A DNA stretch of 43,917 nt from Deltaproteobacteria bacterium (GCA_029881655.1 JAOUME010000006.1:1-43917); one strand, 5' to 3'; shown: positions 1 to 10,280, counted from the stretch's first letter. Made by a program: numbers and translations. The notes: generated by a model from the sequence alone, not told the origin.

Positions 1-797
1 TCGTGAACTTTTGAGGATAGCCCTTTTAAACATTCACCAATGGTATCTCTTAACTTGAAATCGATCAGGTCAAGATCCATTTTCCCCGCGTCAATCTTAG
101 AAAAATCAAGAATATCATTAATCAAAAGCAACAAGGCATCCCCCGAGGATTTAATCATACTGAGATATTCTCTTTGCTCTAAAGTCAGGTCCGTATCTAA
201 AAGCAACTCGGTCATTCCCAACACGCCGTTCATGGGTGTTCTTATCTCATGGCTCATGTTAGCCAAAAAAATACTTTTTGAATTATTGGCTTCTTCCGCT
301 GACTCCTTTGCTTTTAGCAGGGCGTTCTTCGTTTCAATATACGGACTGATATCCCGGACCAGGGCAAGAATCTGTTTTATATCCTGATATTCAATTAAAC
401 CAAACCGATATTCACAATGGCTGAACGTGCCGTCTTTTTTCTTTTGAACGACTTCCTCGGTTATATATTTCCCTCCACTCACCTGACCGAACCAATCCCG
501 AATGTTTTTATGCGTAATATTATCTATGATTTCAATTATATTAATATCTTTCATCTCCGCGGGAGTTCTTTGTAAATCTTCGCGAATTTTTTTATTTGCT
601 TGGGCGACCTTTCCATCTTGATCAAAAACGATTGCTCCGTCACCCGAGTGATTAAATATATTTTGCAGAATAGCGTCTTTTGGACTGCTCAGTTTAAGTT
701 TTTGTTGAAGCTTGGCAATCGTTTGGGTCTGCTGATGGATAATTTTTTCCTGCTCTTTAATTTTCTCTTCTCTATGATCAGTCATGGTCGATTGCAT
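1..797 (-). CDS. PAS-domain sensor histidine kinase, C-terminus cut by window edge
   Basis: This reverse-strand frame is open from about 881 to base 1, so the catalytic ATPase domain lies outside the window. Translation shows a short N-terminal coiled coil (about residues 8-40), a PAS domain (about 45-160, with GDGAIVFDQDGKVAQANK) and a HisKA dimerisation region whose H-box reads MSHEIRTPMNGVLGM. The phospho-accepting His codon is at 249-251. No transmembrane segment is seen, so the sensor is probably cytoplasmic. I chose ATG at 797. An ATG at 785 and a TTG at 842 (preceded by AAAAGG with 8-nt spacing) are possible starts too. Hybrid-kinase receiver domains often follow such PAS-HisKA units, but whether one follows here cannot be seen. 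The partner response regulator and the signal are unknown. Confidence 0.85.
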   Translation of the reverse strand, partial: MQSTMTDHREEKIKEQEKIIHQQTQTIAKLQQKLKLSSPKDAILQNIFNHSGDGAIVFDQDGKVAQANKKIREDLQRTPAEMKDINIIEIIDNITHKNIRDWFGQVSGGKYITEEVVQKKKDGTFSHCEYRFGLIEYQDIKQILALVRDISPYIETKNALLKAKESAEEANNSKSIFLANMSHEIRTPMNGVLGMTELLLDTDLTLEQREYLSMIKSSGDALLLLINDILDFSKIDAGKMDLDLIDFKLRDTIGECLKGLSSKVH

Positions 798-1277
798 TGT
801 ATTAAGAACGAACTGGTTGGAATTTTGGCATATTCCGGCCAAACTAAATACCTTTTTGCTCTGGTGCTGATTTATAACCAGTCAATCAAAATCCAATCCT
901 TTATGGATCGGCATTTAACTTTGATTTTCTTGGATTTGGTTTTCCTTTGTCAAGATAATCAAAAAACAAAATGATCATCTTCCAGTTCGCCGATTCATTT
1001 AAGCGAATTTCGCCATAAATTTATCGTGTATTTTTAGATGATTTTTATTATTTCACTTTTAATATCGATATACCTTATTGACAATATTTTATTATTCATA
1101 AAGGGTGACAATTTTTTATATTCCTTGTAAACTAATGATAAAATAGTATATCAAGCAACATGGAGCATGAATGTTGATAATAATGATTTGATAGAAATAA
1201 ATCGATATGTTATCTATCCAATCAAGAGGATGGACAACATATAACATCAATCGGAATCAGTTAAAATAAAGGTTTTT
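798..1277. other. AT-rich intergenic region between divergent genes
   Basis: This 480-bp non-coding spacer lies between the divergently transcribed kinase and cyclic-nucleotide-binding protein genes. It is very AT-rich from about 960 onward. The only notable structure is the inverted repeat at 1207-1247, listed separately. Forward-strand open frames reaching into it lack homology-like composition and a ribosome binding site. I see no RNA gene. Confidence 0.5.
1207..1247 (+). promoter_or_regulatory. Inverted repeat upstream of the cNMP-binding gene
   Basis: ATGTTAT at 1207-1213 is the exact reverse complement of ATAACAT at 1241-1247. Nested inside, ATCC (1216-1219) faces GGAT (1228-1231). The repeat ends 30 bp before the start codon at 1278. 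It could be an operator or a 5'-leader hairpin. No function can be assigned from sequence. Confidence 0.3.
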
Positions 1278-1781
1278 ATGATTGCGATCAGAAAGGAAAT
1301 TTTCCAGCGCTTAAAAGAAAACATTCAATTTTTTCACGACTTTTCAGACGAAGAGCTGATTACTTTTTTAAGATTGATGAACTCAAAGACATTTTTCGAT
1401 GGAGATAGGGTTTTCAAAGAGCATGACCCCGGAGATACCATGTACCTGCTTTTCTCAGGAAAAGTGGTCATCAGCAAAAGGATCGGCAAGATTGACGGTC
1501 AAGAAAAAGAAACCATCCTGGCAAAACTGGAACCTGGAGAATGCTTTGGAGAAATTGGTTTGATCGATCATCGTCCTCGTTCGGCCACTGCGAGGGCTGA
1601 GGGCAAATCACTCTTGTTTTCGATCTCCAACGATCAGATCACAAAGATATCCAGAAATCCGAAATATTCCAATTTAAGCTTTAAACTATTTAGAAATTTC
1701 GCGGTCGTCCTGGCCTCCAGGCTTCGAGAGTCCAATCAGAAAATTGTTAATCTTTCTTCAGGGGCTTCTCACGGTTTTTAG
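1278..1781 (+). CDS. Single-domain cyclic-nucleotide-binding protein
   Basis: This 167-residue protein consists almost entirely of one CAP/CNB (cyclic nucleotide-binding) beta-roll. The phosphate-binding cassette is clear at residues 86-107: PGECFGEIGL followed by RSATARA, with the Glu and Arg that bind ribose and phosphate in CRP and PKA-type domains. There is no C-terminal helix-turn-helix, so it is not a CRP-type transcription factor. It is more likely a cytoplasmic ligand sensor acting through protein contacts. The start is supported by AAAGG five bases before ATG. It lies 36 bp upstream of a membrane-anchored TPR protein in the same direction, so a functional pairing is possible but inferred. 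Confidence 0.88.
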   Translation: MIAIRKEIFQRLKENIQFFHDFSDEELITFLRLMNSKTFFDGDRVFKEHDPGDTMYLLFSGKVVISKRIGKIDGQEKETILAKLEPGECFGEIGLIDHRPRSATARAEGKSLLFSISNDQITKISRNPKYSNLSFKLFRNFAVVLASRLRESNQKIVNLSSGASHGF

Positions 1782-1817
1782 ATGATTTTAATAAAACAAC
1801 CTCCTTATATTTAGACA

Positions 1818-3152
1818 GTGAAAGCATTTCTCAAGTATATCCTACAGATCCTAATCGCTACAGGTGTTACCGCGGGAGTCTTTTTCGCTTTTGAATGGCA
1901 AACCGCCACGGCTATTTTAACCTTAACAGGCCTGCTCGTCCTGCAGATCTATTTTATAAGTTCAAAGATCAAACCCAAAGGCCATCGTACTCTGGATAAA
2001 AGTGCCAAAACGCTGAATCTGGAGGGAAATGACTCGCAGGAAAAAGCTTACGATCAAACACAAAACCAACCTTTCGATTCTTCGGTGTTTTCCAAATTTC
2101 AGGCTAACCTGGACGCTTCCGAAAAACAACGAGGCACTCTAGAATCGGCATTGGATCTTGATGAAGTCGTCGTTTCCATCTCTCCTCAAGCCCAAAAAAA
2201 TGAGAAAACCTTTGCGGTTCCCATCCCCCCGACAAAGGAACCAAAACAAGACATCATCACGAAACCCAACAGGGCTAATCCTTATATCCAGAACACCCCC
2301 CTTGCGCTCAAGGATAAAGAGAAAAAGGAAAACCCCTCCCACAAAAATCTACCAAAGGAATCGATCGGGACCTTGTTTGACGATGTTCGCGACCCTTTGA
2401 TTCCCGATCATGAGCCCACGAAAAAGGTCGTCAATCAGCCTAAAGCCAAAGTCAAACCAACAAAATCAGTGAAAATTCCCGCTCCAATAGTCGCGAACGA
2501 ATCATTGACTCTCGATGATCTAAGCTCAAGTGAGGAGCAGTCAAAAAAAGAGGAGGCGGTTTTTCAAGTTTTGGCGAAAAACGCCTTTGAGAAAAAAAAA
2601 TTCTCCGAGTGTCTCAACCTGATCACCCAGTGGATTAAAAGCTCAGAGTTTCACGCAGAAAGACCTCCACTGGCCAAGGAAATACTCAAATTGAAAGGTG
2701 ACTGCGAATTCAGTCTCAAGCAATTCGAAGACTCTTCCTTAACTTGGCAGAAGCTTATTGAAAGAATGATCAAGGAAGACGATCAGAATCTTCTGGGTGA
2801 ATTGGAGAGCCTGCTTGAAAAGTTTTCATCCGAAAAACAGCACACCCATGCCCTGAAATTCTATTTGACCGCTCTTGGCGAGTATAAAAAAACAGAGAAT
2901 TACCCCAAAATGGACCAAATCTACTCTGCGATCGAACTGGCCTATAAAAAAAACAAGGACTGGGGCAGGCTGATCCATACCTACCAAAATCACCTATCCA
3001 TTAAAAAAAGCCTGAAGGATCATCAGGGACAACTTTCTATCCTCGACCAATTAGGCAAACTCCTTTACGATCAGGGCGATTCCGACGGTTCCAAACGCTA
3101 TTATCAGCAAAGCATCGAAATCAAAAACGAACTTTCTAAGCAAACTGGCTAA
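1818..3152 (+). CDS. Membrane-anchored TPR protein
   Basis: A 444-residue protein with a GTG start. Residues 1-50 contain two hydrophobic segments that look like a membrane hairpin or anchor. Residues about 55-240 are low-complexity, rich in Lys, Pro, Ser and Gln, and probably a disordered linker. Residues about 245-440 form helical TPR-like repeats (for example FSECLNLITQWIKSSEFHAE and YYQQSIEIKNEL). Because the linker and TPRs follow the hydrophobic hairpin, they probably face the cytoplasm. It is likely a scaffold or adaptor. The specific partner is unknown; the neighbouring cyclic-nucleotide-binding protein is a candidate. No enzymatic motif is visible. Confidence 0.75.
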   Translation: MKAFLKYILQILIATGVTAGVFFAFEWQTATAILTLTGLLVLQIYFISSKIKPKGHRTLDKSAKTLNLEGNDSQEKAYDQTQNQPFDSSVFSKFQANLDASEKQRGTLESALDLDEVVVSISPQAQKNEKTFAVPIPPTKEPKQDIITKPNRANPYIQNTPLALKDKEKKENPSHKNLPKESIGTLFDDVRDPLIPDHEPTKKVVNQPKAKVKPTKSVKIPAPIVANESLTLDDLSSSEEQSKKEEAVFQVLAKNAFEKKKFSECLNLITQWIKSSEFHAERPPLAKEILKLKGDCEFSLKQFEDSSLTWQKLIERMIKEDDQNLLGELESLLEKFSSEKQHTHALKFYLTALGEYKKTENYPKMDQIYSAIELAYKKNKDWGRLIHTYQNHLSIKKSLKDHQGQLSILDQLGKLLYDQGDSDGSKRYYQQSIEIKNELSKQTG

Positions 3153-3196
3153 CTTTTCCAAATGCTTTTCTTCTCTCAGCTATTTTTGGTTGATCA

Positions 3197-3796
3197 ATGA
3201 AATATCGCATCCTTAATAAAAAGAAAATTTTTGGGGAATTTTTCCATATCAACAAGATCGAACTTCTCATCGAACGCTTTCACGAAAAAGATCAGATAGA
3301 AATCAAGAGGTATCATCTGGAAAGACCTGAGGTGGTCGCGGTGATCCTGGAAAATCATCAAACCGGCGACATCGTCATGGTAGAGCAGTTCCGCTATTCT
3401 TCCATTAAAAAAACCCAAAATAATGGCTGGATGCTGGAAATTATTGGCGGCATCGTCGATAAAGGGGAAACGCCTGAAGAATGTGCGAAAAGAGAGTGTC
3501 TCGAAGAAACCGGTTATGAAATCGAAAATCCCGTTTTACTGACCAGTTATTTTGCGAGCGCCGGTTTTTCAAACGAGCTGTTGCATCTTTACTACGCCAA
3601 AATCTCACCGAAAAACAAAATAGCACCCGGCGGCGGCGTAAGAGAGGAAAACGAGGATATTCTGGTGCGTGAAATTCCTTTTAATAAATTGCTCGAAAGT
3701 GTTAGAACAGGTGAGCTCACCGATTCAAAAACCATCATCGCCTTGCAGTGGCTTGCTTTGGAAAAAACGAACGATAAAGCCGGACTAACAAATTGA
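3197..3796 (+). CDS. NUDIX hydrolase, ADP-ribose pyrophosphatase type
   Basis: A 199-residue NUDIX enzyme. The Nudix box is complete around residues 83-106: GGIVDKGETPEE followed by the catalytic RECLEETGY, matching GX5EX7REUXEEXGU. Downstream, SAGFSNELLHLYYAK resembles the ADP-ribose pyrophosphatase subgroup (NudF/TrgB-like), which hydrolyses ADP-ribose and related nucleotide sugars to AMP plus a sugar phosphate in the cytoplasm. It lies 44 bp after the TPR gene and converges on tgt. The assignment to the family is firm. The exact substrate is not determined by sequence alone. Confidence 0.9.
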   Translation: MKYRILNKKKIFGEFFHINKIELLIERFHEKDQIEIKRYHLERPEVVAVILENHQTGDIVMVEQFRYSSIKKTQNNGWMLEIIGGIVDKGETPEECAKRECLEETGYEIENPVLLTSYFASAGFSNELLHLYYAKISPKNKIAPGGGVREENEDILVREIPFNKLLESVRTGELTDSKTIIALQWLALEKTNDKAGLTN

Positions 3797-3799
3797 CCC

Positions 3800-3818
3800 C
3801 TGTCTGACTCACAGATAG
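3800..3818. terminator. Short hairpin between convergent nudix and tgt genes
   Basis: CTGTCTG (3800-3806) pairs with CAGATAG (3812-3818) across a five-base loop, with one G-U pair. It overlaps neither coding region and sits between two convergent stop codons. A convincing T-tract is missing on both sides, so it is at best a weak terminator. Confidence 0.35.
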
Positions 3819-3823
3819 TTTGA

Positions 3824-4942
<1,119 letters not shown>

Positions 4943-5269
4943 TTATTTTTCTGAGGAAATCTCTTCGTGCGGAAAGCGTTCCCGAAGATCTTTTAAGGAG
5001 AACATCCCCACACTGTGCTGATCGCTCCAGTAGATTCTTAAAGCGTAATTACCGATGTACTGGCTTTTGACGGGGTGGATATTCTTGTCAACCTTGCTAT
5101 CGTCAAGAATTTTCTCTCCTGTCAACTCATCGACACATTCAGCGCAAGGACAGCTCGTCCTTAGTTCCCAGTAATCATAGGCAGAATGGTAATCATCCTG
5201 CCAAATGATGTGCATTTTTCCATCAAAGAAGATTTTCTGGGGTTTGGTTTTTATTCTTTTAAGACTCAT
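4943..5269 (-). CDS. DUF971 domain protein
   Basis: A small 108-residue protein of the DUF971 family (the gamma-butyrobetaine-hydroxylase N-terminal-like fold). It shows the typical core IIWQDDYHSAYDYWELR, followed by CPCAECVDELTG, whose clustered cysteines could bind metal. The end of the protein has GMFSLKDLRERFPH, as in other stand-alone members. Its ATG overlaps the mrp stop by four bases (ATGA), suggesting translational coupling. DUF971 genes are frequently found beside Mrp/ApbC ATPases, so a role in iron-sulfur cluster handling is a reasonable inference. The molecular function is not established. Confidence 0.85.
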   Translation of the reverse strand: MSLKRIKTKPQKIFFDGKMHIIWQDDYHSAYDYWELRTSCPCAECVDELTGEKILDDSKVDKNIHPVKSQYIGNYALRIYWSDQHSVGMFSLKDLRERFPHEEISSEK

Positions 5270-6360
5270 TCGTCCTCAGCCTCAATGATCTCATCGATTT
5301 TTCTGGCGATTCCAATGATGGTTTTCGCGCTTTGAGATTCGGGATCGCTATGTAGTATCGGTACGCCATTATCTCCGCCAAGACGAATATCAAGCTCAAT
5401 TGGCACTCTTCCTAAAAAAGGGACCTCCCTGGTTTTGCTTTCTTCCTCAGTCCCACCCTTGCTGAAAATAGGTGTCTCCGAACCGCAGTCGGGGCAGATA
5501 AAATAACTCATGTTTTCGATCATCCCCAATATCGGAATGTTCACCTTGTCAAACATATTCAAAGCCTTTCTGGCATCTAATAGAGCCACGTCCTGAGGCG
5601 TACAGACAATGACCGCACCCGCGGCTTCGGTCGTTTGAGCCAATGAAATCTGCACATCTCCGGTTCCCGGCGGCAGATCCACAATCATATAATCGCCACC
5701 TGGCCAGGAAGTATCCCGAAGTAGCTGCTCAATCGCCTGATGGATCATCGGTCCCCTCCAAATCATCGACTGATCCTCTGGAATCAAATTCCCCATCGAC
5801 ATAAACTCCATACCAAAACAAGAAAGAGGCAAAATTTTGTGACCGATAACCTTGGGATATTTATTCCTGGCACCCAGCATCACAGGGATAGAGGGACCAT
5901 AAACATCAGCGTCCAAAAGAGAAACCGTTTTCCCCAAATGTTTCAAGGCCAAAGCAAGGTTGACAGACATAGTGGATTTTCCGACCCCGCCCTTACCGCT
6001 GGCAACTAGGATGATATTTTTATATTCTGATAGATAATTCACCCGCTGAGGAGCTTCGGGATCAGGAAATTGCGCCGGCCTGGGGTCCTGATCGCTAAGG
6101 GCTTCTTTCATTTCGTCTGCGTTGATGACCTTTATTCCGACCTGCTTGATGCCATTAATCGATTTTAAGGCCTCCTCCACCTGTTTTGTGGTCTTGTCGA
6201 TCAAGCTCTCATACTGCTTCTCGATAATTAAAACAGCCTCTGCTGTACCACCGTCTATCTCAAGTGAATGTACAATATTACTTTCCAAAACATTGCTCCC
6301 CTCCTCGCCAAAGGAGATCTGCTTGAATTTATCTCTAATTTCCAGTTCTAAAGGATCCAT
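5266..6360 (-). CDS. mrp: Mrp/ApbC-type P-loop ATPase, iron-sulfur cluster carrier
   Basis: A 364-residue protein of the MinD-like Mrp/NBP35 family. An N-terminal MIP18/DUF59-like domain spans about residues 1-90. The deviant Walker A motif GKGGVGKST follows at about residue 119, then the DLPPGTGD motif and the CX2C motif (FICPDCGSETPIF) that binds a bridging [4Fe-4S] cluster between subunits. Mrp proteins hold and transfer Fe-S clusters to target enzymes in the cytoplasm. It is first in the operon mrp-DUF971-tgt. The Fe-S enzymes MoaA and AcnA encoded in the window are plausible but untested clients. Strongly supported. Confidence 0.95.
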   Translation of the reverse strand: MDPLELEIRDKFKQISFGEEGSNVLESNIVHSLEIDGGTAEAVLIIEKQYESLIDKTTKQVEEALKSINGIKQVGIKVINADEMKEALSDQDPRPAQFPDPEAPQRVNYLSEYKNIILVASGKGGVGKSTMSVNLALALKHLGKTVSLLDADVYGPSIPVMLGARNKYPKVIGHKILPLSCFGMEFMSMGNLIPEDQSMIWRGPMIHQAIEQLLRDTSWPGGDYMIVDLPPGTGDVQISLAQTTEAAGAVIVCTPQDVALLDARKALNMFDKVNIPILGMIENMSYFICPDCGSETPIFSKGGTEEESKTREVPFLGRVPIELDIRLGGDNGVPILHSDPESQSAKTIIGIARKIDEIIEAEDE

Positions 6361-6437
6361 TTTTCTTTATGATTGTGTTTGCAAAATATTATTGATCAAT
6401 TTTTAAATATAACAAAGCAAAAAGTAGTTGTCACGAC

Positions 6438-7415
6438 CTATCCGCCAACGGATTTCATTTCAAGATTCGATCCGTAAAAAGAGACCTGTTGCTTTGTCGC
6501 CAGAGCGGCAGAGAGAAGGGATTTGAGTTCTTCCTTTGAGGTTTTATCCCCCCCACCAAGAAATGAACTCATGGAATATTTCATTGGACTACTTAAACAA
6601 CCATATAAATCGCCGTTGGAGGTCAAACGCAAGCGGTTGCAAGTCTGGCAAAAAGGAGCGCTGTCATTGGCAATCACACCGAAATACCCCGTTTCAGGGA
6701 TCGCGAATCTTTGGGCGGTAGCGTTGCTCTCGGAATCAACAGCCTGAACATGATAACTCCCCCTGATTTGACATAAAAGTTTCTCCATAGACCAGAACTT
6801 GTTTTCGAACTCGGAGCGCTCAGATAGATGACCCATTCGCATCAATTCGATATATCTCAGCTCGATGCCTCTTTCTAGACAATAATCCAAAAGCGCAACC
6901 ACCTCGTCCTCATTGACATCCTTGATCGGAATCATATTAACCTTGATCTTCAAACCAGCGTCGAGCGCGTCCTCTATCCCACGAAGTGTCTTTTCAAGCT
7001 TCCCCTGACGAGTGATGAAAGCGAACTTATCCGGCTTGAGTGTATCAAGACTGACGTTGATCCTCTTGACGCGGTTTTCCACCAAAAGAGGTATTTTTTC
7101 ACTGAGCAACTGACCATTGGTGGTCAAACTGAAATCCTTAATCGGCAATTCCGAAAGCAGGGGTAAAAGCTTGTTCAGCTTGGGGCTGACCAAGGGTTCA
7201 CCTCCAGTCAGACGGATTTTTTTTAAATCCAAGACCTCATAAAGTAATTTAATCGCCTCAAACATTTCTTCCGCCGAAAGCTCGTCCGCAAGCCTTGTAT
7301 GGCGGCTGTCATCTGGAACACAGTAGGAGCACGCGAGATTACAGGCCTTGGTGATACTGACCCTCAGCGCGCTGAATCCCCGGCCTTGATAATCCGCTAG
7401 CATATCCCCCCCCAT
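6438..7415 (-). CDS. moaA: GTP 3',8-cyclase (molybdenum cofactor biosynthesis)
   Basis: A 325-residue radical-SAM enzyme that converts GTP to 3',8-cyclo-7,8-dihydro-GTP, the first step of molybdopterin synthesis. The SAM cluster motif is CNLACSYC. The second, GTP-binding cluster motif is FCQTCNRLRLTSNGDLYGCL. The protein ends in GG, the conserved MoaA C-terminal tail. The ATG at 7415 lies inside the end of moeA, a 19-base overlap. A second in-frame ATG at 7403 would give a protein four residues shorter. moaC, which supplies the next enzyme, is not in the window. Very confident. Confidence 0.97.
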   Translation of the reverse strand: MGGDMLADYQGRGFSALRVSITKACNLACSYCVPDDSRHTRLADELSAEEMFEAIKLLYEVLDLKKIRLTGGEPLVSPKLNKLLPLLSELPIKDFSLTTNGQLLSEKIPLLVENRVKRINVSLDTLKPDKFAFITRQGKLEKTLRGIEDALDAGLKIKVNMIPIKDVNEDEVVALLDYCLERGIELRYIELMRMGHLSERSEFENKFWSMEKLLCQIRGSYHVQAVDSESNATAQRFAIPETGYFGVIANDSAPFCQTCNRLRLTSNGDLYGCLSSPMKYSMSSFLGGGDKTSKEELKSLLSAALATKQQVSFYGSNLEMKSVGG

Positions 7416-8605
7416 GGCAAAAACTCAACATAGGACTCGGCCTGGAGTAGTTCGGTGTCGCTGGGGCAGCGGATTAAACCCTGACTGCTGGCTAGACTAG
7501 AAAAATCGCCGCTACCGCTTATTGCAACTTGACTGGCATAGGTCCTACCGTCCTTGTTCAGTATCTTTCCAGCAAAGTATTGTTCCCTGCTGTTTTTCTT
7601 GGTGATCGTCTCCAAGAGGGGCAACCGTAAGAAGAAAGGTTCAGGATTGTGGTCGCCGCTGAGTTTCTTAATCAGAGGCTCGACAAACAGCTTAAAATTC
7701 ACCTGCACTGAGACCGGATTTCCAGGCAGACCAAAAACATAGCGATTATCGGAAGATTTCCCGAACCAGACAGGCTTGCCCGGTTTTAGGTTCACCTTAT
7801 GAAATATCTGCTTAACACCCAACTCTTTCAAAACTTGAGGCACATAATCATAATCCCCCATGGACACCCCGCCTGTCAAAAGCAGGATGTCCGATTCCAA
7901 ACCCTTTTTAATCACTTCTTTTAACAACTCCGGCTCATCCTCGACTATCCCCAGAAACTCGGCCTCCAAAAGCAGGCTCTCGCACAGGCTTCTAAGCGAA
8001 TAGGAGTTGCATTCTCTAATCTGATGCGCAAGGGGTTCCTGAGAAGGATGGATAATCTCAGAGCCAGTGCAGATAATCTTAACCTTAGGTTTCTGATAAA
8101 CCCCAACGGATGCCAATCCCACCGAAGAACAAACCGCAATAGCCGCAGGAGAAAGTCTTTGCCCCTTAGTCAGTAGAAGTTTTCCCATTTGAGCGTCCTC
8201 ACCCTCATTGGCGATGTTAAGTCCGGGCTTTATCCCGCTTTCCCTTAAGAGGACATAATCCCCCTGGATTTCCGAATGCTCGACCTTCACTACGGCATCG
8301 GCTCCCTCGGTCAAGGGCGCACCCGTCATGATCTTGACAGTTTCACCTGACTGAAGCTTATATGCGGACACTTCACCCGCGGCTGTCGCCCCGATGATCT
8401 TTAACTTGGTTTCAACCTCACTAAAATCCTCTGATTTCACAGCAAAACCGTCCATCGCCACCCGGTTAAAAGGCGGAATAGGTCTATCGGCTAATACATC
8501 TTGGGTTAAATGATAAGAGAGGGATAGTTCTGCCGGAACTAACTTTTCCGCTAGAGGAACCGCGCTTTCGATTATTTTTTGGCGTGCTTGGTTAACACTG
8601 ATCAT
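7397..8605 (-). CDS. moeA: Molybdopterin molybdenumtransferase
   Basis: A 402-residue MoeA, the cytoplasmic enzyme that inserts molybdate into adenylated molybdopterin. Signatures include RPIPPFNRVAMDGFAV near the N-terminus, TGAPLTEGADAVVKVE, the MoCF motif LLTGGVSMGDYDYVPQVL, and VFGLPGNPVSVQVNF. The C-terminal MoeA domain IV is complete. The start at 8605 is preceded by AAAGGAGT with seven-base spacing, an excellent ribosome binding site. It overlaps moaA by 19 bases, so the two are surely cotranscribed. A 162-bp gap separates it from the upstream mogA/moaB gene. Confidence 0.97.
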   Translation of the reverse strand: MISVNQARQKIIESAVPLAEKLVPAELSLSYHLTQDVLADRPIPPFNRVAMDGFAVKSEDFSEVETKLKIIGATAAGEVSAYKLQSGETVKIMTGAPLTEGADAVVKVEHSEIQGDYVLLRESGIKPGLNIANEGEDAQMGKLLLTKGQRLSPAAIAVCSSVGLASVGVYQKPKVKIICTGSEIIHPSQEPLAHQIRECNSYSLRSLCESLLLEAEFLGIVEDEPELLKEVIKKGLESDILLLTGGVSMGDYDYVPQVLKELGVKQIFHKVNLKPGKPVWFGKSSDNRYVFGLPGNPVSVQVNFKLFVEPLIKKLSGDHNPEPFFLRLPLLETITKKNSREQYFAGKILNKDGRTYASQVAISGSGDFSSLASSQGLIRCPSDTELLQAESYVEFLPWGGIC

Positions 8606-8767
8606 TCATCGACTCCTTTACGATGTTCGGTAGGCATTTTCATTTCCAAAAATACCCTGTCGTCCAAGTACCATTGTCTCTGTTTAGACTTTAGGCAGTA
8701 TGGATCGGAGCGTTGTTCAAATTTTGATTAATCTTACTAAAATAAAATTGAAGATGCAATAAATAAT

Positions 8768-9319
8768 TTATTTATTTTTGAGCGCTGATTTGGGCCTAAA
8801 AGCCTTAACGATCTCTTCGTTGGTTTTGATGATCGGCCCATCCATCAATTCGATGCAATAAGGAATTGCCTCGAACAACTCATCTAAGGTTTCCTTAATA
8901 GCTTTTGGCTGCCCTGGCAAGTTAATAATTAAACTTTTTTTACGTATTACTCCAATCTGTCTAGATAAAATAGCGGTCGGAACGTATTTCAAACTGATCA
9001 TCCTCATCCTTTCGCCAAAACCATCCATCACTCTATCTGCTACCGCCAAAGTTGCGTCCGGCGTAACGTCCCTTTCCGCTGGTCCGGTTCCACCCGTCGT
9101 CAATATCAAATCGCAAGCCTCCTTATCGCAAAGCCGGATCAGTTTATCTTCGATCTGTTCCTTCTCATCCGGCACGACCTCATAAATCGATTCCCACCGC
9201 GATACAAGCACGGATAAAAGCCAGTCCTTAATCGCGGGGCCTCCCTGATCCTCATAGACTCCATTATAAGCCCGGTCGCTGACAGTAATTATCCCAACCT
9301 TCAAAACTTCATTTGACAT
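8768..9319 (-). CDS. Molybdopterin adenylyltransferase (MogA/MoaB type)
   Basis: A 183-residue MogA/MoaB-family protein that adenylylates molybdopterin before MoeA inserts the metal. It begins KVGIITVSDRAYNGVYEDQG and carries the MoCF signature LILTTGGTGPAERDVTPDAT, followed by INLPGQPKAIKETLDEL. MogA and MoaB paralogs are hard to separate by eye, so I leave the symbol empty. It is the promoter-proximal gene of the molybdenum-cofactor group (this gene, moeA, moaA) and is divergent from the TPR gene at 9488. Function as a family member is firm. Confidence 0.93.
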   Translation of the reverse strand: MSNEVLKVGIITVSDRAYNGVYEDQGGPAIKDWLLSVLVSRWESIYEVVPDEKEQIEDKLIRLCDKEACDLILTTGGTGPAERDVTPDATLAVADRVMDGFGERMRMISLKYVPTAILSRQIGVIRKKSLIINLPGQPKAIKETLDELFEAIPYCIELMDGPIIKTNEEIVKAFRPKSALKNK

Positions 9320-9487
9320 GACTTCCTTTTACAAAATCTGATTTGTCCTCTAGCATTTAAAAACATCCTGAATTTTTCAATCCAGTATCTCTCATAAACC
9401 ATTCTATCATGTTTGAACAGGGTTGATCTTCCGAAAAATATTTTTTATCATTCGAGAATAAATATAATTAATTTAGAATCCAACATC

Positions 9488-10222
9488 ATGAAGCCAGAGA
9501 CCCGTGCGAAGCATTTTCAAATTGGGCAAGACCTTTACGACCATGCTGTCATCAACAATGAAAAAGGCGACTTCCAGGCGGCTCTCGATTTTTTAAACCA
9601 ATCCGATAGAGCTTTTAAAAAGATCAAGGACATTCACTGGATCACCTTTTTGAAACATGAAAAAATCAGGATCTTTCAGAGGCAGGAACAACAAAAAAAA
9701 GCTTTGAAACTATCTGATGAAGTCATCAGGGGTTATCAAAAAACCAGAAACAAAAACGGGTTGGCTTTGTTTTTAACCCATCTATCGATGATCTACGCCG
9801 AGTTGCCCGATTTATATCTTGGCCTCAAGTGTCTAAAAACAGCCGAAACCTTAGCGCTAAAAACCAATCCCCCAAAAAATCTTGATTACATCTACTCAAA
9901 CATGGCTATCTTATATATCCATTTGGGCAACTACGCCGAAGCGATCAAGAATTTAAAAAAAGCAGTCGACATTCATAACCGTAAAGACGAATACCTTGGC
10001 AGGGGGTGGTGCCAAATGCAGATTGGAATCTGTTGTCAGGAAATTTTTCTTTTCGAAAAGACCGAGCAATTTTTTCAACAATCCTACCAATCCTATTTGA
10101 AAGCCAATGACCCAATCAAGGCCCAAACACCCTTAAACGCCTTAAAAGACCTCTTTATCAAAACCGACCAAAGCGATAAACTAAAAAGATTACAAATCAA
10201 TTCCGGCCAGTCTTTAGTTTGA
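9488..10222 (+). CDS. Cytoplasmic TPR-repeat protein
   Basis: I start this protein at ATG 9488 (244 residues) rather than at the in-frame TTG 9413. The intervening residues look non-coding, and the first TPR helix begins just after this Met. The whole protein is a stack of TPR-like helices, for example YSNMAILYIHLGNYAEAIKN followed by LKKAVDIHN. No signal peptide or membrane segment is visible. It is isolated between the molybdenum-cofactor genes and a decayed IS element. The partner and process are unknown; protein-protein scaffolding is the only supportable role. Confidence 0.75.
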   Translation: MKPETRAKHFQIGQDLYDHAVINNEKGDFQAALDFLNQSDRAFKKIKDIHWITFLKHEKIRIFQRQEQQKKALKLSDEVIRGYQKTRNKNGLALFLTHLSMIYAELPDLYLGLKCLKTAETLALKTNPPKNLDYIYSNMAILYIHLGNYAEAIKNLKKAVDIHNRKDEYLGRGWCQMQIGICCQEIFLFEKTEQFFQQSYQSYLKANDPIKAQTPLNALKDLFIKTDQSDKLKRLQINSGQSLV

Positions 10223-10280
10223 AAATTAATCAGAAGTATAATACAAAACCAACCAATGTCCTTTATCAAATTAAGACTGT

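Noticed and set aside
40-974. Forward-strand open frames over the kinase
   Set aside because: They are antisense to a clear PAS-HisKA coding frame and lack ribosome sites or family patterns.
8758-8777. AT palindrome at the end of the mogA/moaB gene
   Set aside because: It is pure A/T sequence of the kind expected by chance here and lacks a GC stem for a terminator.
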